Source of the DNA: Marinithermus hydrothermalis DSM 14884
GTDB taxonomy: Bacteria; Deinococcota; Deinococci; Deinococcales; Marinithermaceae
Length of the DNA: 64,000 nucleotides
Assembly (NCBI RefSeq): GCF_000195335.1
Contig: NC_015387.1
Location: 1,116,001-1,180,000 of the forward strand
Direction: 5' to 3'
A program made the translations under genes and the position numbers. This document shows, piece after piece, positions 25,041 to 37,363 of the stretch (positions are counted from its first letter, which is position 1; each line of letters begins with the position of its first letter). Under the pieces are notes generated by a model. It worked only from the letters and a program-made list of their open reading frames with translations. It ran no database searches and was not told where the DNA came from.

Positions 25041-25925
25041 ATGAAGATTCGTGACCTGTTCCGGGAAGGCCGGCCGCTCTTCTCCTTTGAGTTCTTCCCG
25101 CCGAAAACACCCGTGGGGGAGGCGGCGCTCTTCAAGACGATTGAGCGGCTCAAGCCGCTCAAGCCGGCCTTCGTCTCCATCACGTACGGGGCAGGCGGCA
25201 GCACCCGCGCGAAAACGATCGAGTGGGCCCGCCGCATCAAGTTCGAGCTGGGCCTCGAGACCGCGGTGCACCTCACGTGCGTGGGGGCCTCGAGGCGGGA
25301 GATCAAGGTGCTGCTCGACCAGGTAGAGGCCGCGGGGATCGAGAACGTCCTCGCCCTAAGGGGGGACCCGCCCCGTGGGGAGACGGAGTTTAAGCCTGCG
25401 CCGGACGGGTTCCGGTACGCGAGTGAGCTAGTGCGGTTCATTCGCGCGGAAGGGTATCCGTTTAGTTTGGGGGGGGCGGGGTACCCCGAGGGGCACGTGG
25501 AGTGCCGGGACCGCGAGCAGGACCTGCTGCACCTCAAGCACAAGGTGGATAGCGGCCTGGACTTCGTGATCACGCAGCTCTTCTTCGACAACCACCACTA
25601 CTTCGACTTTCTAGAGCGCGCCGAGCGGGTTGGGATTCGCGTACCGATCGTTCCGGGCATCATGCCCATCACGAACATCCAGCAGGTGCAGCGGTTCACG
25701 AAGATGTGCGGAGCCTCGATCCCGCGGTCGTTGTTGGCGGAGCTCGAGCGCTTCGGGGACGACGATCAGGCCGTGCTCGCGATCGGTGTGGAGCACGCGA
25801 CGCGGCAGTGCCAGGAGCTGCTCGACGCGGGGGTGCCCGGGATTCACTTCTACACCTTGAATAAATCCCCGGCGACGCGGCTTGTGGTGCGGAATCTGCG
25901 GGTTCCGGTGCGGAAGACCGCTTAA
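25041..25925 (+). CDS. metF: 5,10-methylenetetrahydrofolate reductase
   Basis: FAD enzyme producing 5-methyl-THF for MetE. 294 residues, TIM barrel. Conserved segments include FSFEFFPPKT, VSITYGAGGSTR, LTCVGASRREI, LALRGDPPRG and FVITQLFFDN. AAGGGGGAAAA precedes the ATG. It lies in the SAM-controlled transcript with metE. A GC-rich hairpin follows 6 nt after the stop. Confidence 0.97.
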   Translation: MKIRDLFREGRPLFSFEFFPPKTPVGEAALFKTIERLKPLKPAFVSITYGAGGSTRAKTIEWARRIKFELGLETAVHLTCVGASRREIKVLLDQVEAAGIENVLALRGDPPRGETEFKPAPDGFRYASELVRFIRAEGYPFSLGGAGYPEGHVECRDREQDLLHLKHKVDSGLDFVITQLFFDNHHYFDFLERAERVGIRVPIVPGIMPITNIQQVQRFTKMCGASIPRSLLAELERFGDDDQAVLAIGVEHATRQCQELLDAGVPGIHFYTLNKSPATRLVVRNLRVPVRKTA

Positions 25926-25931
25926 GGAAGC

Positions 25932-25960
25932 GCGCGGCCCGGGGGATTCCCGGGCCGCGC
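25932..25960. terminator. Hairpin between convergent metF and rnr
   Basis: Perfect 12-bp stem GCGCGGCCCGGG/CCCGGGCCGCGC with a 5-nt loop. T-richness is poor on both sides (minus side CGCTTCCTTAAG). It is probably a bidirectional terminator by position. Confidence 0.6.
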
Positions 25961-25968
25961 TGCGAGCG

Positions 25969-28311
25969 TTACTTGCGCCGACGGCGGGTCCGCCGGGACT
26001 TCGTGGGTTTGGCCTCCCTATGGTTTTCGCCCGTCCACTCGCCGAAGTACAGCTTGTGCACGGTCACCTTGACCGGGCGCTCGTTGCGCTTGGTTTCTTC
26101 CGGCGGCCCAACCACCCGTCGGGTGCGCTTCGGGGTAGCTTTGGTGCTGGTGCGTTTGTTGCGCGGGCGCCGTGGCGCTTTGGCGCTCTGGGTTGAGGGT
26201 GCACTGCTTTTCTGGCTCATCTCGTCCTCCACGAGTGCGAAATCGATCTGTCGTAGCGCCGGGTTGACCTCGTCGATCGCGACCTTGATCCGGTCGCCCA
26301 TCCCGATGCGTTTGTTCGTGTGCCGGCCGATTAAGGCCAGGGCTTCCTCCACGTACTCGTAGTAATCGTCCGTCAGGTTAGAGAGGTGCAACAGCCCCTC
26401 CACGCCGTTATCGAGCGCGACGAACACCCCGAAGTTGGTGACCCCGCTGACGGTACCCTCGAAGACCTCGCCCTTGTGGGCCTCGGCCCACTTGCACTGG
26501 TAGTACTTGCTTAGGTCCCGCTCGGCGGCCTCCGCGTTCCGCTCGCGCTCCGAGGCGTGCTCGGCGATGCGGGGGAATTGCTCCTGCCACGCCGCGATCT
26601 TCTTCTGGGAGAGGCGGCGGCGCATCACGTGGCGCAGCACCCGGTGCACCACCAGGTCCGGGTAGCGCCGGATGGGGCTCGTGAAGTGCAGGTAATCCTC
26701 GAAGGCTAGACCGAAGTGCCCCAGGTTCTCCGGGGCGTACCGGGCGAGGCTCAGCGAGCGCAGGAGCAGCATGGAGACCGCCGGGGCCTCGGGGCGTCCC
26801 GCGGCCTGGTGCAGCACCTGCTGGAGCGCCTTGGGGTCGGGCTCCTTCCCGGGCAGCTTGTACCCCATCCGCGCCAGGGCCTCTACCAGGGCCCGGTAAC
26901 GGTCCTCCGCGGGGTCCTCGTGCACTCGGTAAAGGGCGGGGATGCCCTTGTCGGCGAGGTGCTTCGCGACGATCCGGTTCGCGAGCAGCATCAATTCCTC
27001 GATCAGGCTCCGGGCCTCCCGCTCAGCGATGGGGATCAGGTGCAGCGTCCCGTCCGGATCCACGTCCACCTTGACCTCGGTGAAGCTGAAATCCAAGGCG
27101 CCCTGCTCGAGCCGCCGGGCCTTGAGGGTCTGGGTGAGCGCGAACAGGTCCCGGAGGTCCGCCTCGAGGAAGCGGGCCGCTTCGGGCAAGGGGTCCCCCT
27201 CGAAAAAGGCCTGCACCTGGTCGTAGGTCAGGCGGGCCTTCGAGCGGATCACGCCCTCCTTGAAGCTGTACCGCTTCACCTCCCCGCTAGGGGTGAGGTC
27301 CACCAGCACCGAGAGGACCAGCCGGTCCTCGCCGGGCACGAGGGAGCACACCCCGTTCGAGAGCTTCTCGGGCAGCATCGGCAGCACCCGCCCCGGCAGG
27401 TAGACGCTCGTGCCGCGCTCGAACGCCTCTTGGTCTAGGGCGCTGCCCTCCGGCACGTAGTGGGACACGTCCGCGATGTGGATGCCGACGCGGTAGTTGC
27501 CGTTCTTGTAGCGTTCGATGTGGATGGCGTCGTCGAAATCCTTCGCGTCCGCCCCGTCAATCGTGAAGACGTTCAGGTGGCGGAAGTCTGCGCGACGGTG
27601 GAGCTCCGCCTCGGGAATCCGGGCCTCGATACGCTCCGCCTCCGCGAGGACCTCCGGGGGAAAATCCTCGCGCAGGTCGTACTTCACGATGACCGCCCGC
27701 GTCTCCGTCTCTGGGGTCTCGCCCTGGCCTAGGTACTCTAAGAACTCCCCAAAAGGCTCGCGCTCCCCGGTTTCCTCCGGGTAGCGGACGCGCACCACGA
27801 TGCGCGCGCCGGGTTCGAGGCCCTCGAGCCCGTCCGGGACGAGGAGGAGGCGTTCCCGAACGCGCGGATCGTCAGGCCTTAGGATCGCGTACCCGCGGGA
27901 GAACTCGAGGGTGCCTACCAGCTTGTCGCGGGCGCGTTCGAGGATGCGGATCACCTCGCCCCACGGCCGGCCGTCCCGCCCCGGCGGCTTAGGGCGCGCG
28001 ACGACCTTGTCGTTGTGCCAGGCGCCGCCCAGGTAGGCGGGTGGGATGAACAGGTCCGCTCCCTCCCCCTCCGGAACGACGAAGCCGAACCCGTTGGGGT
28101 GGACGCTGATCCGGCCCACCACGAGGCGCATCTCCTCTGGGAGGCCGTAGGTCTTGCGCCGGGTCTGGACGAGCTTACCTTCTTGCACCAGGGCGTCCAG
28201 CGCGCGCTTCGCTTCCTGGCGGGAGACGCGCAACTGCCGCACGATTTCCGCTAGGTGGTAGGGCTTCTTGGGGTTGCGTTTGATGAATTCGTAGATCGCT
28301 TGCTTAGTCAT
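25969..28311 (-). CDS. rnr: Ribonuclease R
   Basis: Processive 3'-5' exoribonuclease of the RNB family acting on structured RNA. 780 residues: N-terminal winged-helix (about 1-60), cold-shock/OB domains, the RNB catalytic core with TIDGADAKDFDDAIH (metal-binding aspartates), an S1 domain (about 630-710, beginning GEVFEGTVSGVTNFGVFV), and a long Lys/Arg-rich C-terminal tail ending RRTRRRRK that probably binds RNA or ribosomes. It lies 6 nt downstream of the class III aminotransferase gene, so the two are likely co-transcribed. Confidence 0.97.
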   Translation of the reverse strand: MTKQAIYEFIKRNPKKPYHLAEIVRQLRVSRQEAKRALDALVQEGKLVQTRRKTYGLPEEMRLVVGRISVHPNGFGFVVPEGEGADLFIPPAYLGGAWHNDKVVARPKPPGRDGRPWGEVIRILERARDKLVGTLEFSRGYAILRPDDPRVRERLLLVPDGLEGLEPGARIVVRVRYPEETGEREPFGEFLEYLGQGETPETETRAVIVKYDLREDFPPEVLAEAERIEARIPEAELHRRADFRHLNVFTIDGADAKDFDDAIHIERYKNGNYRVGIHIADVSHYVPEGSALDQEAFERGTSVYLPGRVLPMLPEKLSNGVCSLVPGEDRLVLSVLVDLTPSGEVKRYSFKEGVIRSKARLTYDQVQAFFEGDPLPEAARFLEADLRDLFALTQTLKARRLEQGALDFSFTEVKVDVDPDGTLHLIPIAEREARSLIEELMLLANRIVAKHLADKGIPALYRVHEDPAEDRYRALVEALARMGYKLPGKEPDPKALQQVLHQAAGRPEAPAVSMLLLRSLSLARYAPENLGHFGLAFEDYLHFTSPIRRYPDLVVHRVLRHVMRRRLSQKKIAAWQEQFPRIAEHASERERNAEAAERDLSKYYQCKWAEAHKGEVFEGTVSGVTNFGVFVALDNGVEGLLHLSNLTDDYYEYVEEALALIGRHTNKRIGMGDRIKVAIDEVNPALRQIDFALVEDEMSQKSSAPSTQSAKAPRRPRNKRTSTKATPKRTRRVVGPPEETKRNERPVKVTVHKLYFGEWTGENHREAKPTKSRRTRRRRK

Positions 28312-28317
28312 GAAGGT

Positions 28318-29556
28318 TTACAACACACCCTCCAGGGTGGTTTGGGTGGCCTCGAGGGAGGCCTCGAGGGCCTCGAGGGCCTCGTCCACGTGGGAACGCT
28401 CGATGATGAGGGGCGGCTCGAGGCGCACGACCTTGGGGTTGTTGAGCCCGAAGGCGGTCAGCACGCCGCGGGTGGCGAGTTCGCTGATCACGAGGGCCCC
28501 GATGTCCGCGTCGGTGAACTCGAGGCCGATCATGAGACCTTTGCCGCGTACTTCTTGGATGAACTCCGGGTAGCGTTCGGCGAGGCGTTTGAGTCCAGAG
28601 AGGAGATACCCGCCCATCTCTAGGGCGCGCTGGGGGAGGCCTTCCTCGAGCGTGACCTCGATCGCGGCGAGGGCCGCGGCGCACGCGAGGGGGTTCCCGC
28701 CGAAGGTGGAGGAATGCACGAGGGGGTTGTGTTGGAAGGCCGCGAAGAGCTCGGGGCGGCCCACGACCGCACCGATGGGCATCACGCCGCCACCCAGGGC
28801 CTTGGCGGTGGTGAGCAGGTCCGGTTCGATCCCCTCCCATTCGCTGGCCCAGAGCTTCCCGGTGCGGCCCATGCCGGTCTGGACCTCGTCCACGATGAGG
28901 AGTACGCCGCGTTCCCGGGTGATCTCGCGCACCGCTCGGAGGTACCCTTCGGGGGGCAGGTTGATGCCGCCCTCGCCCTGGATGGGCTCCAGGATCACCG
29001 CGGCGGTCTGGTCGGTGATCGCGGCCTCGAGGGCCTCCGCGTCCCCGAACGGCACGGTTTTCACGCCGGGCACGAGGGGACGCACCGGGTCCTGGTACTC
29101 GGGTTTGGGCGTGAGGGAGAGGGCGCCGAAGGTCTTGCCGTGGAAGCCGCCGGTGGTGGTGATGATCTCGGGCTTGCCCGTGTGGAGGCGGGCCAGCTTG
29201 AACGCCGCCTCGACGGCTTCGGCGCCGGAGTTCCCGAAGAAGACCATGGAGAGGGGGCCGGGGGTGATCTCGGCGAGCTTGGCGGCGAGCCGGGCCTGGG
29301 GTTCGCTGACCATGACCCGGACCGACATCGGCATCCGGTCCAGTTGCCGCCGGACGGCCTCGAGGACCCGCGGGTGCCGGTGCCCCAGGTTCATCGTGCC
29401 GTACAGGCCCAGGAAATCCAGGTACCGCTTGCCGTTCTTGTCCCAGACGTACACGCCTTCGGCGCGGTCCTCCTCGACGTCCAGGCCGGTGAAGCGCAGC
29501 AGGCCGGCTAGCCCGGGGTTAACGTGTCGCTCAAACAAAGTAAAGGCGTTGCTCAT
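28318..29556 (-). CDS. Class III aminotransferase (ornithine/putrescine/acetylornithine type)
   Basis: PLP-dependent omega-aminotransferase, about 412 residues. Conserved segments: FFGNSGAEAVEAAFKLAR, GGFHGKTFGALSLT, ILEPIQGEGGI, LLIVDEVQTGMGRTG and TAKALGGGVMPIGA, which contains the PLP lysine. It resembles putrescine (YgjG) and ornithine aminotransferases more than GABA transaminases, but the substrate is not certain. The start ATG 29556 has GGAGGACGAG upstream. Polyamine metabolism is prominent in thermophiles, which makes a putrescine role attractive but unproven. It precedes rnr. Confidence 0.88.
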   Translation of the reverse strand: MSNAFTLFERHVNPGLAGLLRFTGLDVEEDRAEGVYVWDKNGKRYLDFLGLYGTMNLGHRHPRVLEAVRRQLDRMPMSVRVMVSEPQARLAAKLAEITPGPLSMVFFGNSGAEAVEAAFKLARLHTGKPEIITTTGGFHGKTFGALSLTPKPEYQDPVRPLVPGVKTVPFGDAEALEAAITDQTAAVILEPIQGEGGINLPPEGYLRAVREITRERGVLLIVDEVQTGMGRTGKLWASEWEGIEPDLLTTAKALGGGVMPIGAVVGRPELFAAFQHNPLVHSSTFGGNPLACAAALAAIEVTLEEGLPQRALEMGGYLLSGLKRLAERYPEFIQEVRGKGLMIGLEFTDADIGALVISELATRGVLTAFGLNNPKVVRLEPPLIIERSHVDEALEALEASLEATQTTLEGVL

Positions 29557-29689
29557 CTCGTCCTCCAGAAAGATCGCGGCCAAGCCCCCAATCCATACCC
29601 TATTATGCCATGCTTCGTACGAGAGCGCTTCGGCGCGTGCGGGGCGGATGCGGGTTTGTGGCGCGTCGGGGACCGGAATGCAGAAAACC

Positions 29690-29729
29690 GGCTATACTAT
29701 ATAGGTATTCCAGAAGTAATCGTATAGCC
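29690..29729. promoter_or_regulatory. Inverted repeat with divergent -10 boxes
   Basis: GGCTATAC (29690-29697) and GTATAGCC (29722-29729) form a perfect 8-bp inverted repeat 24 nt apart. It lies between the divergent aminotransferase and protease genes. The left copy contains TATACT reading right and the right copy contains TATACG reading left, so each arm may be a -10 region. The centre is AT-rich (TATATAGGTATTCC). Confidence 0.45.
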
Positions 29730-29766
29730 CAATCCTAACCTTTGGAGCATTACTGGAAAGGGGAAA

Positions 29767-31899
29767 ATGATGCGTGAATTACGGAGGTATGTTTGGGTCC
29801 TCGGGGGGTTGGCCGTGTGGATGGGGGGGTGCCAGCTTCCGGTGAACGTGGAGGAACCCCCCGAACCGCAACGCACCATCACCGGCACGGTACGAATCGC
29901 GACCGGCACCGGCACCCACGCGATCCGTGAGGCGGGGGCCAGGGAGCTGGGCGCCCTAGCGGACCGCCCCCTTCTGGTTCCCGGAGAGGTCATCGTGCGC
30001 TTCGCTCCCACGGTGCGCCTCCAAGGAGCGGCCCGCCTCGAGGTGAACGGCACCCCCCTCGAGCCGGTGCGGCCGCTTGCCTTGGAGGGGGCCTTCCTCT
30101 ACCGCGCCGGGGGGGTGGACGCGGAGGCGACGCGGGCCGCGGCGCGAGCCCTCGCGGCCCGGCCGGGGGTGCTTTGGGCCCAGCCGAACTACCGCATCTA
30201 CCCGCTGCTTGAGCTGAGCGATCCCTTCTTTGACCTCCAGTGGCACTACAGCGCGATCAACCTTCCCCAGGCGTGGGAGGTGACGCAGGGCTCGAGCGCC
30301 GTGGTCGTCGCGGTGATCGATACCGGCGTGCTGCGGGCGCATCCGGATTTTGCGGGGCGGTTGCTGGCTGGGTACGACTTCATCTCGGACCCGCAGGTGG
30401 CGGCGGACGGGGACGGGCGCGACCCGGATCCGGAGGACCCCGGGGATAACCCGGGCGGGCAGTCGAGCTACCACGGGAGCCACGTGGCGGGCACGATCGG
30501 GGCCGCGACGAACAACGGGTTGGGGGTGGCCGGCGTGGATTGGAAGGCGCGGATCCTGCCCCTCAGGGTGCTGGGCGTGGGTGGGGGCAGCACGGCGGAC
30601 ATCATCGACGCGATCCTCTGGGCGGTGGGGGTGAGCCTGCCCCCGGTGCCGGACAACCCCAATCCCGCTCAGGTACTGAACCTGAGCCTGGGCGGGGCCG
30701 TGCCTTGCAGCGAGACCCCCGCGTTCCAAGCGGCCTTCGACGAGGCCATAAGCCGCGGAGCGATCGTGGTGGTGGCCGCTGGGAACGAGGACCGGGACGC
30801 GAGCAACTTCAGCCCGGCCAGCTGCGGCGGGGTGATCACCGTCGGGGCTACGGACCTGCCAGGGAACCGGGCGTTCTACTCGAACTTCGGGCTGCGCGTG
30901 GACGTGATGGCGCCGGGCGGGGACACGGGGGTGGACCTGAACAGCGACGGTTTTGTGGACGGGGTGCTCAGCCTGAACCGGGACGACGCGGACGGCACCT
31001 TCGATTACCGCTTCTTGCAAGGCACCTCGATGGCCGCCCCCCACGTGGCCGGGGTGGTCGCCTTGATGAAGGCGCTGGAACCGAGCCTCACACCCGTCCA
31101 AGCGCTGGACCTCCTGAAACAGACCGCGCGTCCCTTAAGCGCCTCGGCTTGCAACCGGCCCTCCGCTGCGGAGTGCGGCGCCGGACTGATCGACGCGCAA
31201 GCGGCGCTGAGCGCCCTGCAAGCTGCGCCAACGCCCGACTACACGCTCTCCCTCGCGCCGGGGGTGCTCGAGCTGAACCCGGGGGAGGCCGGGCAGGTGG
31301 CGGTGACCCTCACGCGAAGCGGTGGGTTTTCCGAGCCGGTCACGCTGAGCCTGGGGGGGGCACCCGCCGGGGTGACGGGCGGGTTTAGCCCCAACCCCGC
31401 CGCGGGCACGACGAGCACCCTCACCCTGAGCGTGGATGCCGCCGCGCCCCTCGGTAGTTTCGGCTTGCTCGTGCGGGGCGCTGCGGCCGGCACGAGCAAG
31501 GTCGCCGCCCTCACCCTCACGATCTCCGGTACCGGCGGCGGCCCGGACGTGCTGGGTACCGTGGTCTTCGCCTGCTTCTACGTGCCGGACCCGAGCGTGG
31601 TTTGCGACCCCAGCCGGACGCGCTTCGTGGTAATCGCTTCGGGAGGCTCCGTCGCGCCCTACGCGTTCGCGGGCCTCGAGGCGGGCGGGTACGTGCTGTT
31701 GGCCTGGCAGGACGCGAACGGCAGCGGGGACGTGGACAGCGGCGATTACGCTGGGGTGTTCCTGAGGCCGGGGGAGTTGCTGAGCTTGATCGAGCCGCCC
31801 GCGGCGGGGATCGACATCCCCATGGAGCTCCTGCAGGACACTGCTCCTTCCGTGCGGGCCCTCTTGCAAAAAGCCATCGGAGCACGGCGCACGCCCTAG
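29767..31899 (+). CDS. Subtilisin-like (S8) protease, predicted lipoprotein
   Basis: 710 residues. A signal peptide ends in a lipobox WMGGC, so the mature protein is probably anchored by Cys near residue 22. A propeptide-like region (about 23-150) is followed by the S8 catalytic domain. The triad is Asp in VAVIDTGV, His in YHGSHVAG and Ser in GTSMAAPHVAG. A C-terminal Ig-like region (about 500-580, SLAPGVLELNPGEAGQVAVT) and a further domain with acidic DANGSGDVDSGDY, possibly Ca-binding, follow. Extracellular protein turnover is likely. Good ribosome-binding site GGAAAGGGG. Confidence 0.94.
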   Translation: MMRELRRYVWVLGGLAVWMGGCQLPVNVEEPPEPQRTITGTVRIATGTGTHAIREAGARELGALADRPLLVPGEVIVRFAPTVRLQGAARLEVNGTPLEPVRPLALEGAFLYRAGGVDAEATRAAARALAARPGVLWAQPNYRIYPLLELSDPFFDLQWHYSAINLPQAWEVTQGSSAVVVAVIDTGVLRAHPDFAGRLLAGYDFISDPQVAADGDGRDPDPEDPGDNPGGQSSYHGSHVAGTIGAATNNGLGVAGVDWKARILPLRVLGVGGGSTADIIDAILWAVGVSLPPVPDNPNPAQVLNLSLGGAVPCSETPAFQAAFDEAISRGAIVVVAAGNEDRDASNFSPASCGGVITVGATDLPGNRAFYSNFGLRVDVMAPGGDTGVDLNSDGFVDGVLSLNRDDADGTFDYRFLQGTSMAAPHVAGVVALMKALEPSLTPVQALDLLKQTARPLSASACNRPSAAECGAGLIDAQAALSALQAAPTPDYTLSLAPGVLELNPGEAGQVAVTLTRSGGFSEPVTLSLGGAPAGVTGGFSPNPAAGTTSTLTLSVDAAAPLGSFGLLVRGAAAGTSKVAALTLTISGTGGGPDVLGTVVFACFYVPDPSVVCDPSRTRFVVIASGGSVAPYAFAGLEAGGYVLLAWQDANGSGDVDSGDYAGVFLRPGELLSLIEPPAAGIDIPMELLQDTAPSVRALLQKAIGARRTP

Positions 31900-31933
31900 T
31901 GTTTATAATCGCGTGCAAAGGAAGGAGGCGCCC

Positions 31934-34807
<2,874 letters not shown>

Positions 34808-34823
34808 GGGGTGATTCTACCGT

Positions 34824-35666
34824 TTAGAGGCTGTACGCGTAGTACCCGTAGGTGCCGGGGCCCGCGTGCGAGGCGATGACCGCGCCGATCTCGCTGGTGT
34901 ACACCTCCTCCACCGGAAGACCGGAGGACAGGATGGCATCCCTCAGGTTTTCGACGGCGCGGGCGTCGGCGGTGTACATGAAGTACACCCGGATCTTTTC
35001 GCGGCCCTGGGCCCACTCGCGGAAGGAACGCACCATCTCCGCGAGGGCCTTCTTCTCCCCCCGGGCCCGCCCCGCGGCGTCCACGCGCCCGTCGCGAACC
35101 TCGAGGATCGGTTTGATGTTGAGGAGCGTGCCCAAAAGGGCCTGCGCGCCCCCGATGCGCCCGTTCCGGCGCAGGAACTCGAGGGTCGCTACGGTGAAGC
35201 GCACGCGGTGGTCGGCGCGGATCCGCTCGAGCTCGGCGAGGATCTCGGGGAGCTCACGTCCCGCTTGCAACATCTCGTGCGCGCGGCTTACGAGCATGCC
35301 GATCCCGGCGGAGGCGGCTTGCGAGTCGAACACGGTGACTTTCCCGGGAAACTCGGATGCGGCGAGCTGGGCCGACTGGACCGTGCCGGAGAGCTTGGAG
35401 GAGATGTGGATGGAAAGCACGTGGTCGGCCTGCTCCAGGGCTTTTTGGTAGACCTCCTTGAAGTCTTGGGGGGACGGCTGGCTGGTCGTGGGGGGTTCCG
35501 CACCGGCCTGGACTGCCTCGAAGATCTCCGCGGGGGTGATCTCGACCCAGTCCTTGTACACGCTGCCCTTGAAGTGCACGTATAGAGGTACGACGAACAC
35601 CCCCATTTGTTGGACGTGTTCCCGCGGGATGTCGCTGGTTGAGTCGGTGACCAAAGCGATACGCAT
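34824..35666 (-). CDS. DegV family fatty-acid-binding protein
   Basis: 280 residues. It begins MRIALVTDSTSDIPRE, followed by TTSQPSPQDF, which lines the fatty-acid site in DegV proteins, and ends GPGTYGYYAYSL. The best-known relatives are FakB subunits that present fatty acids to the kinase FakA. No fakA gene is in this window. AAAGGAGGGG lies just before the ATG. A possible -10 TATGCT lies upstream in the intergenic region. Confidence 0.92.
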   Translation of the reverse strand: MRIALVTDSTSDIPREHVQQMGVFVVPLYVHFKGSVYKDWVEITPAEIFEAVQAGAEPPTTSQPSPQDFKEVYQKALEQADHVLSIHISSKLSGTVQSAQLAASEFPGKVTVFDSQAASAGIGMLVSRAHEMLQAGRELPEILAELERIRADHRVRFTVATLEFLRRNGRIGGAQALLGTLLNIKPILEVRDGRVDAAGRARGEKKALAEMVRSFREWAQGREKIRVYFMYTADARAVENLRDAILSSGLPVEEVYTSEIGAVIASHAGPGTYGYYAYSL

Positions 35667-35759
35667 CTACCCCTCCTTTAAGCGCACTTACCTTAGCATA
35701 CCGGCAGGTATTTTCCTCGTGTTGAATCCAGTAAAAATTCCAGGCCGGGCGGGGAGCGC

Positions 35760-35788
35760 TTGCGGGGGTGGGGGAGTGGTGTTAGTTT
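35760..35788 (+). promoter_or_regulatory. serA promoter
   Basis: -35 TTGCGG (35760-35765), exactly 17 bp, -10 TAGTTT (35783-35788). The predicted start near 35795 is 3 nt before the ATG at 35798. Confidence 0.55.
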
Positions 35789-35797
35789 TTATGCATA

Positions 35798-37363
35798 ATG
35801 ATGTGGCGGATCCTGGTGACGGATGAGATGCAGCTAGGGGAGGCGAGCTGGCCCGGCGTTCTCCTCGACTACCGGCCGGGCATGCCCCGCGAGGAGGTGC
35901 TGGAGGCGATCGGAGCCTACGACGCCCTGATCACCCGCAGCCGCACCCGGGTGGACCGGGAGCTGCTCGAGCGCGGCACCAGACTCAAGGTGATCGGACG
36001 GGGCGGGGTTGGCGTGGACAACATCGACCTCGAGGAGGCCTCACGCCGCGGCGTGATGGTCGTGAACGTCCCCGAGGCCAACACCCGCAGCGCCGCCGAG
36101 CTTGCGTTCGCCCTGATGCTTGCGGCGGCTCGGGGGGTGGCGCTTTCCGATCGGAAACTGCGCGAGGGCGTGTGGGACCGGAAGTTCCTCGGCCTCGAGC
36201 TGCGCGGCAAGACGCTGGGGATCGTGGGGCTGGGGCGGATCGGCTCGCAGGTCGCGCGTTTCGCGAAGCACTTTGACATGCGCGTGCTGGCCTACGACCC
36301 CTATATTCCCCGCGCGCGGGCGGAGAGCCTCGGGGTGGAGCTGGTGGACGAGCTCGAGGCCCTGCTCCACCGCGCACAGTTCTTAACCGTGCACACCCCC
36401 CTCACCGAGGAGACCCGGGGCATGATCGGGCGGCGGGAGCTGTACCTCCTGCCCAAGAACGCGGTGGTAGTCAACGCTGCGCGCGGCGGGATCATCCAGG
36501 AGGAGGCCCTCTTAGAGGTGCTGGAGGAAGGCCACCTCTTCGCGGTGGGGCTGGACGTGTTCGCCCAGGAGCCGCCCCCTGTGGATCACCCCCTGCTGCA
36601 CCACCCGCGCGTGGTGCATACCGCCCACCTGGGCGCGAATACTTTCGAAGCCCAGGAGCGCGTGGGAGAGGCGGTGCTGGAGCGCGTGGTGAAAGCTTTG
36701 AAGGGGGACTTCACCTACGCGATCAACACCGGGTTCGACCCCGAGGCTTTCCAGGCCCTGAAGGGATTTATTCCGCTTGGGGAAGCGCTCGGCAAGCTTC
36801 TCGTGCAGATCACCCGGGGGCGCGCGCAGGCGGTGGAGGTCGCTTTTTACGGACGCTTCGAGGCGAGCCCCGAGCCCGTCGCGACCGCGGTGGCCAAGGG
36901 GATGCTGGAGCGCGTGCTTTCGGAAGGGGTGAACCTCGTCTCCGCCGGCCCCCTCCTGCGCGAGCGCGGCATCCACCTCTCCACCTACCACGACCCGGAG
37001 CCCCGCGGGTACACGCAACTCGTCGAGGTGCGCCTTTCGACCGACCAGGAGACCCGCCGCGCGCGCGGTACGGTCCTTGGGAGCCAGCCGCGGCTCGTGG
37101 GCATCGACGACTACCCCCTCGAGGTCGTTCCCGAAGGGCACCTGCTGGTCTGCGTGAACCACGACCGGCCCGGCGTGGTGGGCCGGGTAGGCACCCTGCT
37201 CGGCGAGGCCGGCGTGAACATTGCCGGTATGCAGCTCGGGCGGGACGCCCCCGGTGGCCGGGCGCTGTTCGTCCTCACCGTGGATGAGCGCCCAAGTCCG
37301 GAGGTGCTCGAGGCCCTGGCCCGGCTCGAGGTCCTCGAGCGGGTGGACGTGGTGGAGTTGTGA
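35798..37363 (+). CDS. serA: D-3-phosphoglycerate dehydrogenase, long form
   Basis: First step of serine synthesis. 521 residues: catalytic and NAD domains (about 1-310) with GLGRIGSQVARFAKHFDM, the active-site Arg/Glu/His regions and VVHTAHLGANTFEAQ, then an ASB-type domain (about 320-450) and a C-terminal ACT domain (about 450-521, VCVNHDRPGVVGRVGTLLGE) for serine feedback. ATGs at 35798 and 35801 are both possible. It overlaps the class V aminotransferase by one base (TGATG). Confidence 0.96.
   Translation: MMWRILVTDEMQLGEASWPGVLLDYRPGMPREEVLEAIGAYDALITRSRTRVDRELLERGTRLKVIGRGGVGVDNIDLEEASRRGVMVVNVPEANTRSAAELAFALMLAAARGVALSDRKLREGVWDRKFLGLELRGKTLGIVGLGRIGSQVARFAKHFDMRVLAYDPYIPRARAESLGVELVDELEALLHRAQFLTVHTPLTEETRGMIGRRELYLLPKNAVVVNAARGGIIQEEALLEVLEEGHLFAVGLDVFAQEPPPVDHPLLHHPRVVHTAHLGANTFEAQERVGEAVLERVVKALKGDFTYAINTGFDPEAFQALKGFIPLGEALGKLLVQITRGRAQAVEVAFYGRFEASPEPVATAVAKGMLERVLSEGVNLVSAGPLLRERGIHLSTYHDPEPRGYTQLVEVRLSTDQETRRARGTVLGSQPRLVGIDDYPLEVVPEGHLLVCVNHDRPGVVGRVGTLLGEAGVNIAGMQLGRDAPGGRALFVLTVDERPSPEVLEALARLEVLERVDVVEL

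Noticed and set aside
22743-25271. 842-codon open frame on the strand opposite metE
   Set aside because: Antisense frames stay open in very GC-rich genes. Composition (His/Arg/Gly-rich) and lack of any motif mark it as an artefact.
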